Assembly: GCA_964651515.1 (NCBI GenBank)
Contig: CAZYYB010000114.1
Location: 1 to 9,328, forward strand
From: BOG-1184 sp964651515
Lineage (GTDB): Bacteria > Fibrobacterota > Chitinivibrionia > Chitinivibrionales > Chitinispirillaceae
DNA length: 9,328 bases
Reading direction: 5' to 3'
In this document: positions 1 to 5,961 of the stretch, one piece after another
How the letters are laid out: each line of letters starts with the position of its first letter
Numbering within the stretch: position 1 is the stretch's first letter
Position numbers and translations under genes: made by a program
The notes under the pieces: generated by a model
Seen by the model: only the letters and a program-made list of their open reading frames with translations
What the model was told of the DNA's origin: nothing
The model's database searches: none

Positions 1-431
1 GGATGAAGCTCGAACGGCTCATCATCTTCCTCGTCATCTCGCTCATCATGGTGGTTGCCGCGCTGAATATCGTCTCGTCGCTCATCACCACGATCTTCGA
101 AAAACGGCGTGAGATCGGCATCCTTATGAGCATGGGGGCGAACTCATCGTCGATCATGCGCATTTTCACGCTTTACGGCATGGTGGTGGGGTTCGTCGGC
201 TCGACCATCGGCGTCGCCGTCGGGGTCCTGCTCTGCTTCATCCAGTACCGGTTCCATCTTATCCCGCTGCCCGGCGACGTCTACTTCCTGGATACGCTGC
301 CGGTCGTCATCCGGCCGATCGACGTGATCGCGGTCTACGTCGTAGCCAATGTAATCGCCTGGCTCACGACCATCTACCCGGCCTGGCGGGCGTCGAAGAC
401 GCTCCCTGCGGAGTCGATCAGGTATGAGTGA
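1..431 (+). CDS. LolC/LolE-type lipoprotein-releasing permease, C-terminal part
   Basis: Only the last ~142 residues lie in the window; the frame is open to the left edge, so the ATG at base 3 is probably internal. This is the FtsX-type permease domain. Three hydrophobic segments (about residues 4-27, 55-80 and 107-125, counted from that ATG) flank a cytoplasmic KRREIGILMSMGA stretch, the usual coupling region facing the ATPase. The periplasmic loop PGDVYFLDTLP and the terminal YPAWRASKTLPAESIRYE are typical of LolC/LolE rather than MacB. By family knowledge the protein sits in the inner membrane and, with LolD, extracts lipoproteins for transfer to LolA. Its stop codon overlaps the start of the downstream ATPase gene, indicating one operon with coupled translation. 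LolC and LolE cannot be told apart here; many non-proteobacteria have a single merged version. Confidence 0.9.
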   Translation, partial: MKLERLIIFLVISLIMVVAALNIVSSLITTIFEKRREIGILMSMGANSSSIMRIFTLYGMVVGFVGSTIGVAVGVLLCFIQYRFHLIPLPGDVYFLDTLPVVIRPIDVIAVYVVANVIAWLTTIYPAWRASKTLPAESIRYE

Positions 432-1131
432 GGAAAGCATGATCGACGTCCAGCATATCAAACGAACCTTTGCCGACAAGGCCGGAACCTTCGAGGTCCT
501 GAAGGATATCTCTTTTTCGGTTAACAGGGGAGAGATGATCGCCCTGCTCGGCATCTCCGGCTCCGGGAAGACGACGCTCCTGCAGATCCTCGGCGGCCTC
601 GACCGACCCACTGCCGGCGAAGTGGTGGTGGAGGGGAAGCCCCTGAGCGGGCTCGGTGCGGCCGAACTCGCCGCCTTCCGCAGCAGGAAGATCGGCTTCG
701 TCTTCCAGTTTCACCACCTCCTCCCCGATTTCACGGCATTTGAAAACGTCCAGATCCCGGGCATGATCGCCGGGAGGAGCCGGGCGGCCTGCGAAAAACG
801 CAGCCGCGAACTCCTCGCCGTCTTCGGCCTCGAACGCATCATGATGCACTACCCGACCGAGCTCTCGGGCGGCGAACGCCAGCGGGTCGCACTGGCGCGG
901 GCGCTCTTCAACGATCCCGCCATCGTGCTGGCCGACGAACCGACCGGCAACCTCGACCGGAAAAACGGCGAGCACCTCCTCGACTACTTCCATCGTGCCA
1001 ACCGGGAGCTCGGGCAGACCTTCATCGTCGCCACGCACAACGGCCAGCTTACCGGGGGGATGCACCGGATCATAACCATCGACGACGGGTTCATCGCGGC
1101 CGAGAGCGGGCCGGCGACGACGACCTCCTGA
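424..1131 (+). CDS. lolD: LolD-type ABC transporter ATP-binding protein
   Basis: A 235-residue ABC ATPase with every motif intact: Walker A GISGSGKTT (43-51), Q-loop Q95 in VFQFHHLLPDF, signature LSGGE (147-151), Walker B IVLADE (167-172), D-loop NLD and H-loop H205. The FQFHHLLPDFTAFENV and DEPTGNLD stretches are typical of the LolD/MacB/FtsE branch, and the adjacent LolC/E permease makes LolD the best call. It would power release of outer-membrane lipoproteins from the inner membrane. Two starts are possible. ATG 424 overlaps the permease stop by 8 bases, with GGAG 10 bases upstream. ATG 439 (MIDVQ..., the more usual LolD N-terminus) has GAGG 5 bases upstream. I list the longer form. Confidence 0.92.
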   Translation: MSEESMIDVQHIKRTFADKAGTFEVLKDISFSVNRGEMIALLGISGSGKTTLLQILGGLDRPTAGEVVVEGKPLSGLGAAELAAFRSRKIGFVFQFHHLLPDFTAFENVQIPGMIAGRSRAACEKRSRELLAVFGLERIMMHYPTELSGGERQRVALARALFNDPAIVLADEPTGNLDRKNGEHLLDYFHRANRELGQTFIVATHNGQLTGGMHRIITIDDGFIAAESGPATTTS

Positions 1132-1132
1132 T

Positions 1133-1258
1133 TTATTGGAAGCGGTGGGGTAATGCGGGATTGCCGGTTGTGAAATCGCGGATCAGTCGGAAGCCTGTTT
1201 TTTCACGGAATGCTTGAATGCCAATCGACGGTCCACGGTGTAATGATGTTTTTTTCAT
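1133..1258 (-). CDS. possible 41-residue hypothetical ORF
   Basis: A short reverse-strand open frame from ATG 1258-1256 to TAA 1135-1133, reading MKKTSLHRGPSIGI and ending NPALPHRFQ. It is in the same frame as the distal part of the broken nucleotidyltransferase gene just upstream and follows that gene's TGA by 12 codons. There is no convincing ribosome binding site, only GGGATG a few bases before the ATG, and its third codon positions are much less GC-rich than in neighbouring genes. I recognise no family. It could be a remnant of the same decayed locus, a small real protein, or chance. Confidence 0.2.
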   Translation of the reverse strand: MKKTSLHRGPSIGIQAFREKTGFRLIRDFTTGNPALPHRFQ

Positions 1259-1294
1259 GAGCATCCCGGATCGGATAATTTGATGTTTGTTTGA

Positions 1295-1493
1295 TCAAAC
1301 GGAATTTTTATTTACAAATTCACCAAGCTTTTTTTCAACACGTCGAAGGATTTCTTCGGATCCGAGAACGAGATCCGTCATCTTCGACGTCGGTTCCCTA
1401 CGCCATTGACCCGAAAAGGTAGACGTCCGTTGCCCCGAAAGAATTAAGCACGACGGCAGCCTGGTGAATAAGCGTATCGATTTCATCGGTCAT
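1295..1493 (-). pseudogene. decayed MNT-type nucleotidyltransferase (possible TA antitoxin remnant)
   Basis: Reading leftward from ATG 1493-1491, which has GGAG 7 bases upstream, the frame gives MTDEIDTLIHQAAVVLNSFG and then ATDVYLFGSMA. That is the start of a minimal nucleotidyltransferase domain: an alpha helix, then the GS motif strand. The next codon, where the family normally has Arg before Gly (GSxARG), is TAG at 1400-1398. The same frame then gives GTDVED. The expected continuation, TDLVLGSEEILRRVEKKLGE (matching the family's SDIDLVV strand and following helix), is in the next frame and runs to TGA 1297-1295. So there is one nonsense codon and one frameshift of a few bases near 1380, at the place where the catalytic Asp pair would lie. 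Proteins of this family include MntA-like antitoxins paired with HEPN toxins; no HEPN partner is visible. The family assignment rests on short motifs only. Confidence 0.65.
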
Positions 1494-1612
1494 TTGCAGA
1501 CTCCAAGGAAAGGATCTGTTTGCTAAAATACCATCTATAGCAACACTCGGCAAGAACATTCACGACATCCCCCCCCATGCCCCGCCCCCGAAGAATGAGG
1601 TATATTTTCTTC

Positions 1613-3343
1613 ATGCAATTTACCGGGGAACAGGAAGCGGTCTTCGCCGCTTCGGGCGATATCAAGATCAACGCCGTCGCCGGAAGCGGCAAAACCACGG
1701 TGCTGGTCGAGTTCGCCCGGCGGCAGCCTCCGGGCACCCGCATTCTCTATATCGCCTTCAACCGCTCGGTGCGGCTGTCGGCGCAGGCGCGATTTGCCGA
1801 GCAGAACGTGACCGGCGTCGACGTCCAGACCGCCCATTCGCTTGCCTACCGGCGCATCGCGATCCCGAACAACTACCGGATCACCAAAGGGTATAAAATT
1901 CCCGAGATCGCAAAGATCCTCGACCTCTCGCCCATCGGCCGCGACCCGCACTCGGCCTATATCATCGCCGGCCACATCCTGAAATTCGCGGCCCTGTTCT
2001 GCAACAGCTCAAAAAGCAAGATCCGCGATTGCGATTACCGCGCAATCGTCACCGACGAAGTCGCGGCAAAGACCGTCGGCCGGTACTACGACGCCATCGA
2101 ACAGGGAACCCGACTGTTCCTGGCCAGAATGGACCGGAAGGAGATCGATGCGACGCACGATTTTTACCTCAAGAAGTACCAGCTCTCACACCCGAACCTC
2201 GCCTACGACCTCATCATGTTCGACGAAGGGCAGGACGCTTCGCCGGTCATGCTCGACGTTTTCCTGGCGCAGAAGGCGCGCAAGGTCATCGTCGGGGACC
2301 GCTTCCAGCAGATCTACGGCTGGCGCCGGGCGATCAATGCGCTCACGCGGATCGATTTTGCCGAATATACGCTTACCGCAAGCTTTCGATTCAACGAGCA
2401 TGTCGCCGGGCTGGCGATGGAGTGCCTGAAGTGGAAGGAGCTGCTCGGCGAAACCGTGGGTATCACCATCCGCGGGCTCGGCAGGAACAATAAAATCGCG
2501 ACCCGTGCCACCCTGGCCCGCACGAACCTGGCGCTGCTCAAGCGGGCCATCGATACGGTGCGGCACGACCGCTCGGTCAAGACCGTGTACTTCGAGGGCA
2601 ACATCAACTCCTACACCTACGCTGCCGACGGGGCGTCTATCTACGATGTGCTCAACCTGTATCTGGATAAACGCGACCGCATCCGGGATCCGCTCATCGG
2701 CTCGATGACGAGCTTCGAGGATCTCGAAGAGTATGCGGAAAAATCCGAAGACCCGGAACTGAAGATGCTCATGGACATCGTCTCCACCTACGAAACCGAG
2801 ATCCCCGCCCTGCTGAAGAGGATAACCGCCATGCATGTTGAGGACGGCCTCCGCGAAAAGGCCGACATGATCTTCTCCACCCTCCATCGCTGCAAGGGGA
2901 TGGAGTACGACTCGGTCGCCCTGACCGAGGACTTCATGACCGGGGAACGGATCAGGAAACTCCTGGCAAAGGAGAGCGAGGAGCCCTGCGACCGGGAGAA
3001 GCTCTCCGAGGAGATCAACGTATCCTACGTCGCCGTCACGAGGTCGAAGAATTTCCTCGACTTTCCCGATGCAATGTTTCCCGGCGCCGACCGGAGCCTG
3101 TTCCGGAAGAAAAGCAGCGGGCCGGGTTTTCCAAAACGAAAACACGGGGGGAAAGACGGCGCCCCGGCGAAGCGGCGGGAGCGGGTCGGGAACCAGTACC
3201 TGCCCTGGACCACCATGGCCGATGAGGAGCTGCGGCGGCTCTATGAGAGCGGCACGCCGCACAACGATCTTGCCGACTATTTCAAGCGGAAGCCGGGAGC
3301 GATCAGTTCGCGGCTCAAGAAACTGGGACTGGTGGAGGAGTAG
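1613..3343 (+). CDS. FBH1-like UvrD/Rep superfamily 1 DNA helicase with C-terminal Myb/SANT-like domain
   Basis: A 576-residue SF1 helicase with complete motifs: Q-motif FTGEQEAV (3-10), Walker A AVAGSGKTT (21-29), Walker B FDEGQD (203-208, Gly replacing the usual Ala), motif III VGDRFQQIYGWR (227-238), motif IV LTASFRF (254-260), motif V STLHRCKGMEYD (422-433) and motif VI SYVAVTRSK (471-479). LYIAFNRSV, VQTAHSLAYR and SPVMLDVFLAQ resemble eukaryotic FBH1 and its bacterial relatives, which are 3'-5' helicases acting on recombination or fork intermediates. A basic linker (about 498-525) leads to a C-terminal PWTTMADEELRRLYESG...GAISSRLKKLGL domain, a Myb/SANT-like helix-turn-helix probably binding DNA. 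I chose ATG 1613 because the Q-motif normally starts the protein and GAGG lies 12 bases upstream; ATG 1577 follows a C-run and has no ribosome binding site. It stands alone between two decayed TA-like loci. Its role in the cell is unknown. Confidence 0.85.
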   Translation: MQFTGEQEAVFAASGDIKINAVAGSGKTTVLVEFARRQPPGTRILYIAFNRSVRLSAQARFAEQNVTGVDVQTAHSLAYRRIAIPNNYRITKGYKIPEIAKILDLSPIGRDPHSAYIIAGHILKFAALFCNSSKSKIRDCDYRAIVTDEVAAKTVGRYYDAIEQGTRLFLARMDRKEIDATHDFYLKKYQLSHPNLAYDLIMFDEGQDASPVMLDVFLAQKARKVIVGDRFQQIYGWRRAINALTRIDFAEYTLTASFRFNEHVAGLAMECLKWKELLGETVGITIRGLGRNNKIATRATLARTNLALLKRAIDTVRHDRSVKTVYFEGNINSYTYAADGASIYDVLNLYLDKRDRIRDPLIGSMTSFEDLEEYAEKSEDPELKMLMDIVSTYETEIPALLKRITAMHVEDGLREKADMIFSTLHRCKGMEYDSVALTEDFMTGERIRKLLAKESEEPCDREKLSEEINVSYVAVTRSKNFLDFPDAMFPGADRSLFRKKSSGPGFPKRKHGGKDGAPAKRRERVGNQYLPWTTMADEELRRLYESGTPHNDLADYFKRKPGAISSRLKKLGLVEE

Positions 3344-3363
3344 GGTCGAAAATAATCCGGCTT

Positions 3364-3397
3364 GAGGTGAATCAACTATCGGTGGAAAAATCACCTC
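3364..3397. repeat. inverted repeat between convergent helicase and higA
   Basis: Perfect 7-base arms GAGGTGA (3364-3370) and TCACCTC (3391-3397) enclose 20 bases. The right arm covers the higA stop codon. Its place between two convergent genes suits a shared transcription stop, but neither strand has a clear T-run after the stem, so termination is only a possibility. Confidence 0.35.
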
Positions 3398-3807
3398 TTC
3401 CTGCGACCATTGTCCTTTATTGAAAGCTCCGGACGCGATTCCGCAACCAGCAGCGGATTCGCAGACAGTTCCCTCTTTTCCGGATCGTTCCCATAACTCG
3501 AATCGAAATCGATGATACACGGCTGGATTTCCCTCTCCAGCCGATCTTCCAGCTTATCGGTCGCCACGTCAAGATCGTATTCCATCTGCAATCCAAGCCA
3601 GAACCGGGCCGAGTTATTGAAATAGCGAGACAGCCGTAAGGCGGTATCCGCCGTAATACTTCGCTTGCCAAGGACGATTTCATTAATCCGCCGGGCCGGA
3701 ACGCGCAGGGCCAGTGCAAGACGGTTCTGGGACAGATGCATCGGCTTGATAAATTCGGTATCGAGTATTGCGCCGGGATGAACCGGCGAAAGTTTTTTTG
3801 ATTTCAT
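3391..3807 (-). CDS. higA: HigA-family antitoxin, XRE helix-turn-helix, with extended C-terminus
   Basis: A 138-residue protein of the HigA/VapI type. HPGAIL (10-15) opens the domain. A helix-turn-helix follows at about 25-52 (LSQNRLALALRVPARRINEI, then VLGKRSIT), and then the family's TALRLSRYF...FWLGLQMEYDLD (55-80). HigA proteins bind the HigB toxin and repress their own operon. The start is well supported: AAGGGG (3814-3819) ends 6 bases before the ATG and lies within the last codons of higB, whose stop is 3 bases away, so translation is coupled. Typical HigA proteins of this type end near residue 96-100 (DRLEREIQP); here about 40 further residues follow, hydrophilic and ending DNGRRKR, for which I recognise no domain. 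The gene is intact although its toxin partner is frameshifted. Confidence 0.88.
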   Translation of the reverse strand: MKSKKLSPVHPGAILDTEFIKPMHLSQNRLALALRVPARRINEIVLGKRSITADTALRLSRYFNNSARFWLGLQMEYDLDVATDKLEDRLEREIQPCIIDFDSSYGNDPEKRELSANPLLVAESRPELSIKDNGRRKR

Positions 3808-3810
3808 GGT

Positions 3811-4097
3811 TTACCCCTTACGATAATCGAGTATTGCAACCTTGAAAGCATCATTGTTGCACCATTCGAAACAGATTCGCCACTGGTCGTTTATGCGGAT
3901 GGGCCAGCACCCCTCCCGCTCGCCCTTCAATTTTTCCAGCCTGTTTGAGGAGGAACTCTCAAATCATCCAGGGAGGCGGAGTTGTTCAACATTTTAAGTT
4001 TTCTCAGGGCAATTGCCTGGATATCGCCCGGAAGCTTGCGCGAAAAATTCCTACGGTAGATTTTCGCCGTCTCCCTGTCCTTAAAGCTCCTGATCAT
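3811..4097 (-). pseudogene. higB: higB toxin (RelE/ParE-type mRNA interferase), frameshifted
   Basis: From ATG 4097-4095 the frame reads MIRSFKDRETAKIYRRNFSR and then KLPGDIQAIALRKLKMLNN, SASLDDLRVPP, the N-terminal half of HigB. It then runs out of frame (QTGWKN, stop at 3929-3927). In the shifted frame, from about 3945, the canonical second half continues: NRLEKLKGEREGCWPIRIND, then QWRICFEWCNNDAFKVAILD and YRKG, stopping at TAA 3813-3811. The span is 287 bases, one short of 96 whole codons, so a single base has been lost after the second CCT codon (about 3946-3947), where RVPPGNRLE would be expected. The C-terminal half carries the core residues of the ribosome-dependent RNase fold, so the product as read should be inactive. 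A sequencing error would give the same picture. The order toxin then antitoxin, 3 bases apart, is normal for higBA. Confidence 0.85.
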
Positions 4098-4103
4098 GGC
4101 ATA

Positions 4104-4132
4104 AATATACTCCGCGAAACGTTTAACGTCAA
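4104..4132 (-). promoter_or_regulatory. sigma70-type promoter of higBA with internal palindrome
   Basis: On the reverse strand TTGACG (4132-4127) and TATATT (4109-4104) are separated by exactly 17 bases, each matching the consensus at five of six positions. The 11-base inverted repeat ACGTT-T-AACGT (4119-4129) lies in the spacer and touches the -35 box, a suitable operator for HigA autorepression. Transcription would be expected to start 6-7 bases after the -10 box, which falls at or within a base or two of the higB ATG (4097), so the mRNA would be leaderless or nearly so. Confidence 0.6.
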
Positions 4133-4252
4133 ATGGTATAACTTCTCCCGGCAATAAGAAGGGCATCCAAACCGAAATATGGTGTTAAACAGATTCTCCG
4201 GCCCGAATTTCCGTCATGACCATTAAATGCCGCCGCCGCTCTGCGGCAGCGT

Positions 4253-5110
4253 ATGAGTAACCACCCCCCCATGAACCGACGCTCTTTTCTCAAACTTGCC
4301 GCGGTCTCCGCGGGCGGACTGGCGGTTGCCGGGAGCATTCCTCTCCTTGCCGAACCGAGTTCGGTACGCATCAACCGCTATCGCCTTGCACTGCCCCGCC
4401 TGCCGGATGCGTTCGAGGGATTCACCATAGTCCAGCTGACCGACCTCCACTACGGTTTCTTTATCCACCTTCAGCTCCTGCGCGACATTATCGCCCAGGT
4501 CAACGCCATCCCGCACCACCTCACGGTCTGTACCGGCGATTACATCTCGAACACCCGCGCCGAAGTCGATGCCGTGTGGCCGCTCCTCTGTCGCCTCCGC
4601 GCCCCCGAGGGCGTTTTCTCGATTCTCGGCAACCATGACTACGATCGCTGCATCGTCCGTTCGCGCCACTGGCTCGAACGTTCGGGGCAGGATCTCAATA
4701 ATGCCGTCAGGAAACTTGAGCGAAACGGCGAGGTCCTCTGGCTTGCGGGAACCGGCGATTTCTGGAACGATCGCCGCGACATCGACGCACTGCTGGACCC
4801 GATCCCGCCCGAGGCGTGCCGCATCCTTCTGGCGCACAATCCGGACAGCGCGGACACCATCGTCCGCCAGCAAACGGACCTGATCATCGCCGGCCATACG
4901 CACGGCGGCCAGATCAATCTTCCCTTGATCGGATCCCCGGTGGTCTCGGTGAAAAACAGGAGCTATTCCAGCGGGCTGTGCCGTTCGAAACGCGGGTTTC
5001 CGGTTTTCATCTCGCGGGGAATCGGACTGACCCGCATCCCGCTGCGCTTCAACTGCCCTCCGGAAATAGCGGTGCTTGAATTAACAAAAGGAACTGCCGC
5101 GCCGTCGTAG
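4253..5110 (+). CDS. Tat-exported metallophosphoesterase (YkuE/YaeI-like)
   Basis: A 285-residue calcineurin-like phosphoesterase. All the metal-site motifs are present: DLH (64-66), GDY (95-97), GNHD (126-129), an AHNPD histidine (195) and GHTHGG (214-219). They coordinate a two-metal centre that hydrolyses phosphomono- or diesters. The N-terminus carries NRRSFLKLAAVSAGGLAVAG (8-27), a twin-arginine signal with a hydrophobic core, so the folded protein should be exported to or anchored at the periplasmic face. Relatives include YkuE and YaeI; YaeI-type proteins have been linked to UDP-diacylglucosamine or other lipid-linked substrates, but the substrate cannot be read here. Two starts are possible (ATG 4253 or 4271), neither with a clear ribosome binding site; 4271 would put the Arg pair at residues 3-4. 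It is divergent from higBA and converges on the next gene with a 13-base gap. Confidence 0.88.
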   Translation: MSNHPPMNRRSFLKLAAVSAGGLAVAGSIPLLAEPSSVRINRYRLALPRLPDAFEGFTIVQLTDLHYGFFIHLQLLRDIIAQVNAIPHHLTVCTGDYISNTRAEVDAVWPLLCRLRAPEGVFSILGNHDYDRCIVRSRHWLERSGQDLNNAVRKLERNGEVLWLAGTGDFWNDRRDIDALLDPIPPEACRILLAHNPDSADTIVRQQTDLIIAGHTHGGQINLPLIGSPVVSVKNRSYSSGLCRSKRGFPVFISRGIGLTRIPLRFNCPPEIAVLELTKGTAAPS

Positions 5111-5123
5111 CCGGATCGACCCG

Positions 5124-5786
5124 CTATCGCAGATCGGCATAGTAGAACTGCTCGTCCCGCACGACCACATCGGTCACGGAAACGGGAAGGGGCTTCTTGA
5201 AAATCGGTCCGCCGACGACGAAGGTGTGAAACTCGCCGTTCTCTCCGCAGGGATCGACACCCTCCGGCAGGTCGGCAAGGAACGAGGCATCGAAGGTGCG
5301 GCCGCAGAATTTCCCATCGAGCTTCTGGCCGTCGACGCAGGTGACAATCGCGGTAAATTTCAGTTCGATGAACCTCCTCGCCAGGATGAGGCTTTTCTGC
5401 TGCCAGAGCGGGAAGAGTCCCTTCATGCCGATGCGGGCAAGACTGCTCTCCCGGTATTTCTTGAGGTCTTCGAGGAAGATATCGCCGAAGGCGACCAGCG
5501 TTACTCCCTTGCTCTTATGGCGTTCGAGGCACTCCTGCAGCTTCTCCTCGTACTCGGTACTCGACGTTTTCCGGGAGACCACGATCGTTTCGAGCGGACA
5601 CTCGATCGCTTCGGCCTGCCTTTCGACCAGCTCCTGCGAAACGCCGTGCATGCTGACCCGCCCCTGCTCGGCGGTGACCACGGTTAAAAGCGAGGTGATT
5701 TCCATAAGCCGGTTCTGCCGAAGGCTGTAAAGACCCAGGCTGCAATCTTTACCGCCGCTCCAGGAGAAAAGAACTTTATCGCGCAT
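5124..5786 (-). CDS. Dph6-like PP-loop ATPase (diphthine-ammonia ligase family)
   Basis: A 220-residue protein of the adenine-nucleotide alpha-hydrolase type. It begins MRDKVLFSWSGGKDCSLGLY, with the PP-loop SGGKD at 10-14, and contains FGDIFLEDLKKYRE (100-113), GLFPLW (123-128) and the family's C-terminal GENGEFHTFVVGGPIF (181-196). This matches archaeal and bacterial proteins related to Dph6, which amidates diphthine on elongation factor 2 in archaea and eukaryotes. Bacteria lack diphthamide, so the bacterial substrate is unknown; ATP-dependent amidation or thiolation of some substrate is inferred. The frame stays open upstream to an ATG at 5933, but that extension crosses the hairpin-rich spacer and has no domain character. 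I chose ATG 5786 because the family starts here, although only a weak GGA precedes it. It lies downstream of the holin-like gene on the same strand, 175 bases apart. Confidence 0.82.
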   Translation of the reverse strand: MRDKVLFSWSGGKDCSLGLYSLRQNRLMEITSLLTVVTAEQGRVSMHGVSQELVERQAEAIECPLETIVVSRKTSSTEYEEKLQECLERHKSKGVTLVAFGDIFLEDLKKYRESSLARIGMKGLFPLWQQKSLILARRFIELKFTAIVTCVDGQKLDGKFCGRTFDASFLADLPEGVDPCGENGEFHTFVVGGPIFKKPLPVSVTDVVVRDEQFYYADLR

Positions 5787-5827
5787 CGTTGTCCATTCCG
5801 CACCGATTAAAATGACCGGAACCCTCC

Positions 5828-5887
5828 ACCCCGCCGTAGCGCCGGGCACGCCGGCATCCGGGCGGGGTCCCCTCCCCCCGAAGGGGG
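5828..5887. repeat. cluster of nested inverted repeats in the spacer
   Basis: Perfect 8-base arms ACCCCGCC (5828-5835) and GGCGGGGT (5861-5868) enclose an inner hairpin, GCCGG-GCACG-CCGGC (5841-5855). Six bases further on is a tight CCCCC-GAA-GGGGG stem (5875-5887). All lie between the holin-like gene and the Dph6-like gene on the reverse strand. They could end transcription of the former, sit in the leader of the latter, or be a REP-like dispersed element. On the reverse strand no T-run follows any stem, so a simple intrinsic terminator is not supported. Confidence 0.5.
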
Positions 5888-5961
5888 TTCGAAATAATAT
5901 AATTCGACGAAGCGACCCGAAGCGCTTTCTCATGCGAAACGGGCAGGGATCCGGTGCGGCA

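Noticed and set aside
1289..1300. 12-base palindrome GTTTGATCAAAC
   Set aside because: It overlaps the end of the pseudogene, is not next to a promoter, and has no second copy; probably chance in AT-rich DNA.
1577..1612. Helicase start at ATG 1577
   Set aside because: It follows a run of C with no ribosome binding site, and the added MPRPRRMRYIFF precedes the Q-motif that normally begins these helicases.
2186..3520. A 444-codon reverse open frame antisense to the helicase
   Set aside because: The helicase frame has every SF1 motif; the reverse frame reads as low-complexity shadow sequence.
4228..4248. Hairpin TGCCGC...GCGGCA just before the metallophosphoesterase start
   Set aside because: Only a 6-base stem with a 9-base loop in a GC-rich triplet-like stretch, with no T-run; not enough to call regulation.
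5107..5140. Possible bidirectional terminator between the metallophosphoesterase and Dph6-like genes (GCCGGATC...GATCGGC)
   Set aside because: The arms are imperfect and there is no T-run on either strand.
5787..5933. N-terminal extension of the Dph6-like protein to ATG 5933
   Set aside because: The extra 49 residues run through inverted repeats, have no family similarity, and the family starts at the MRDKVLFSWSGGKD methionine.
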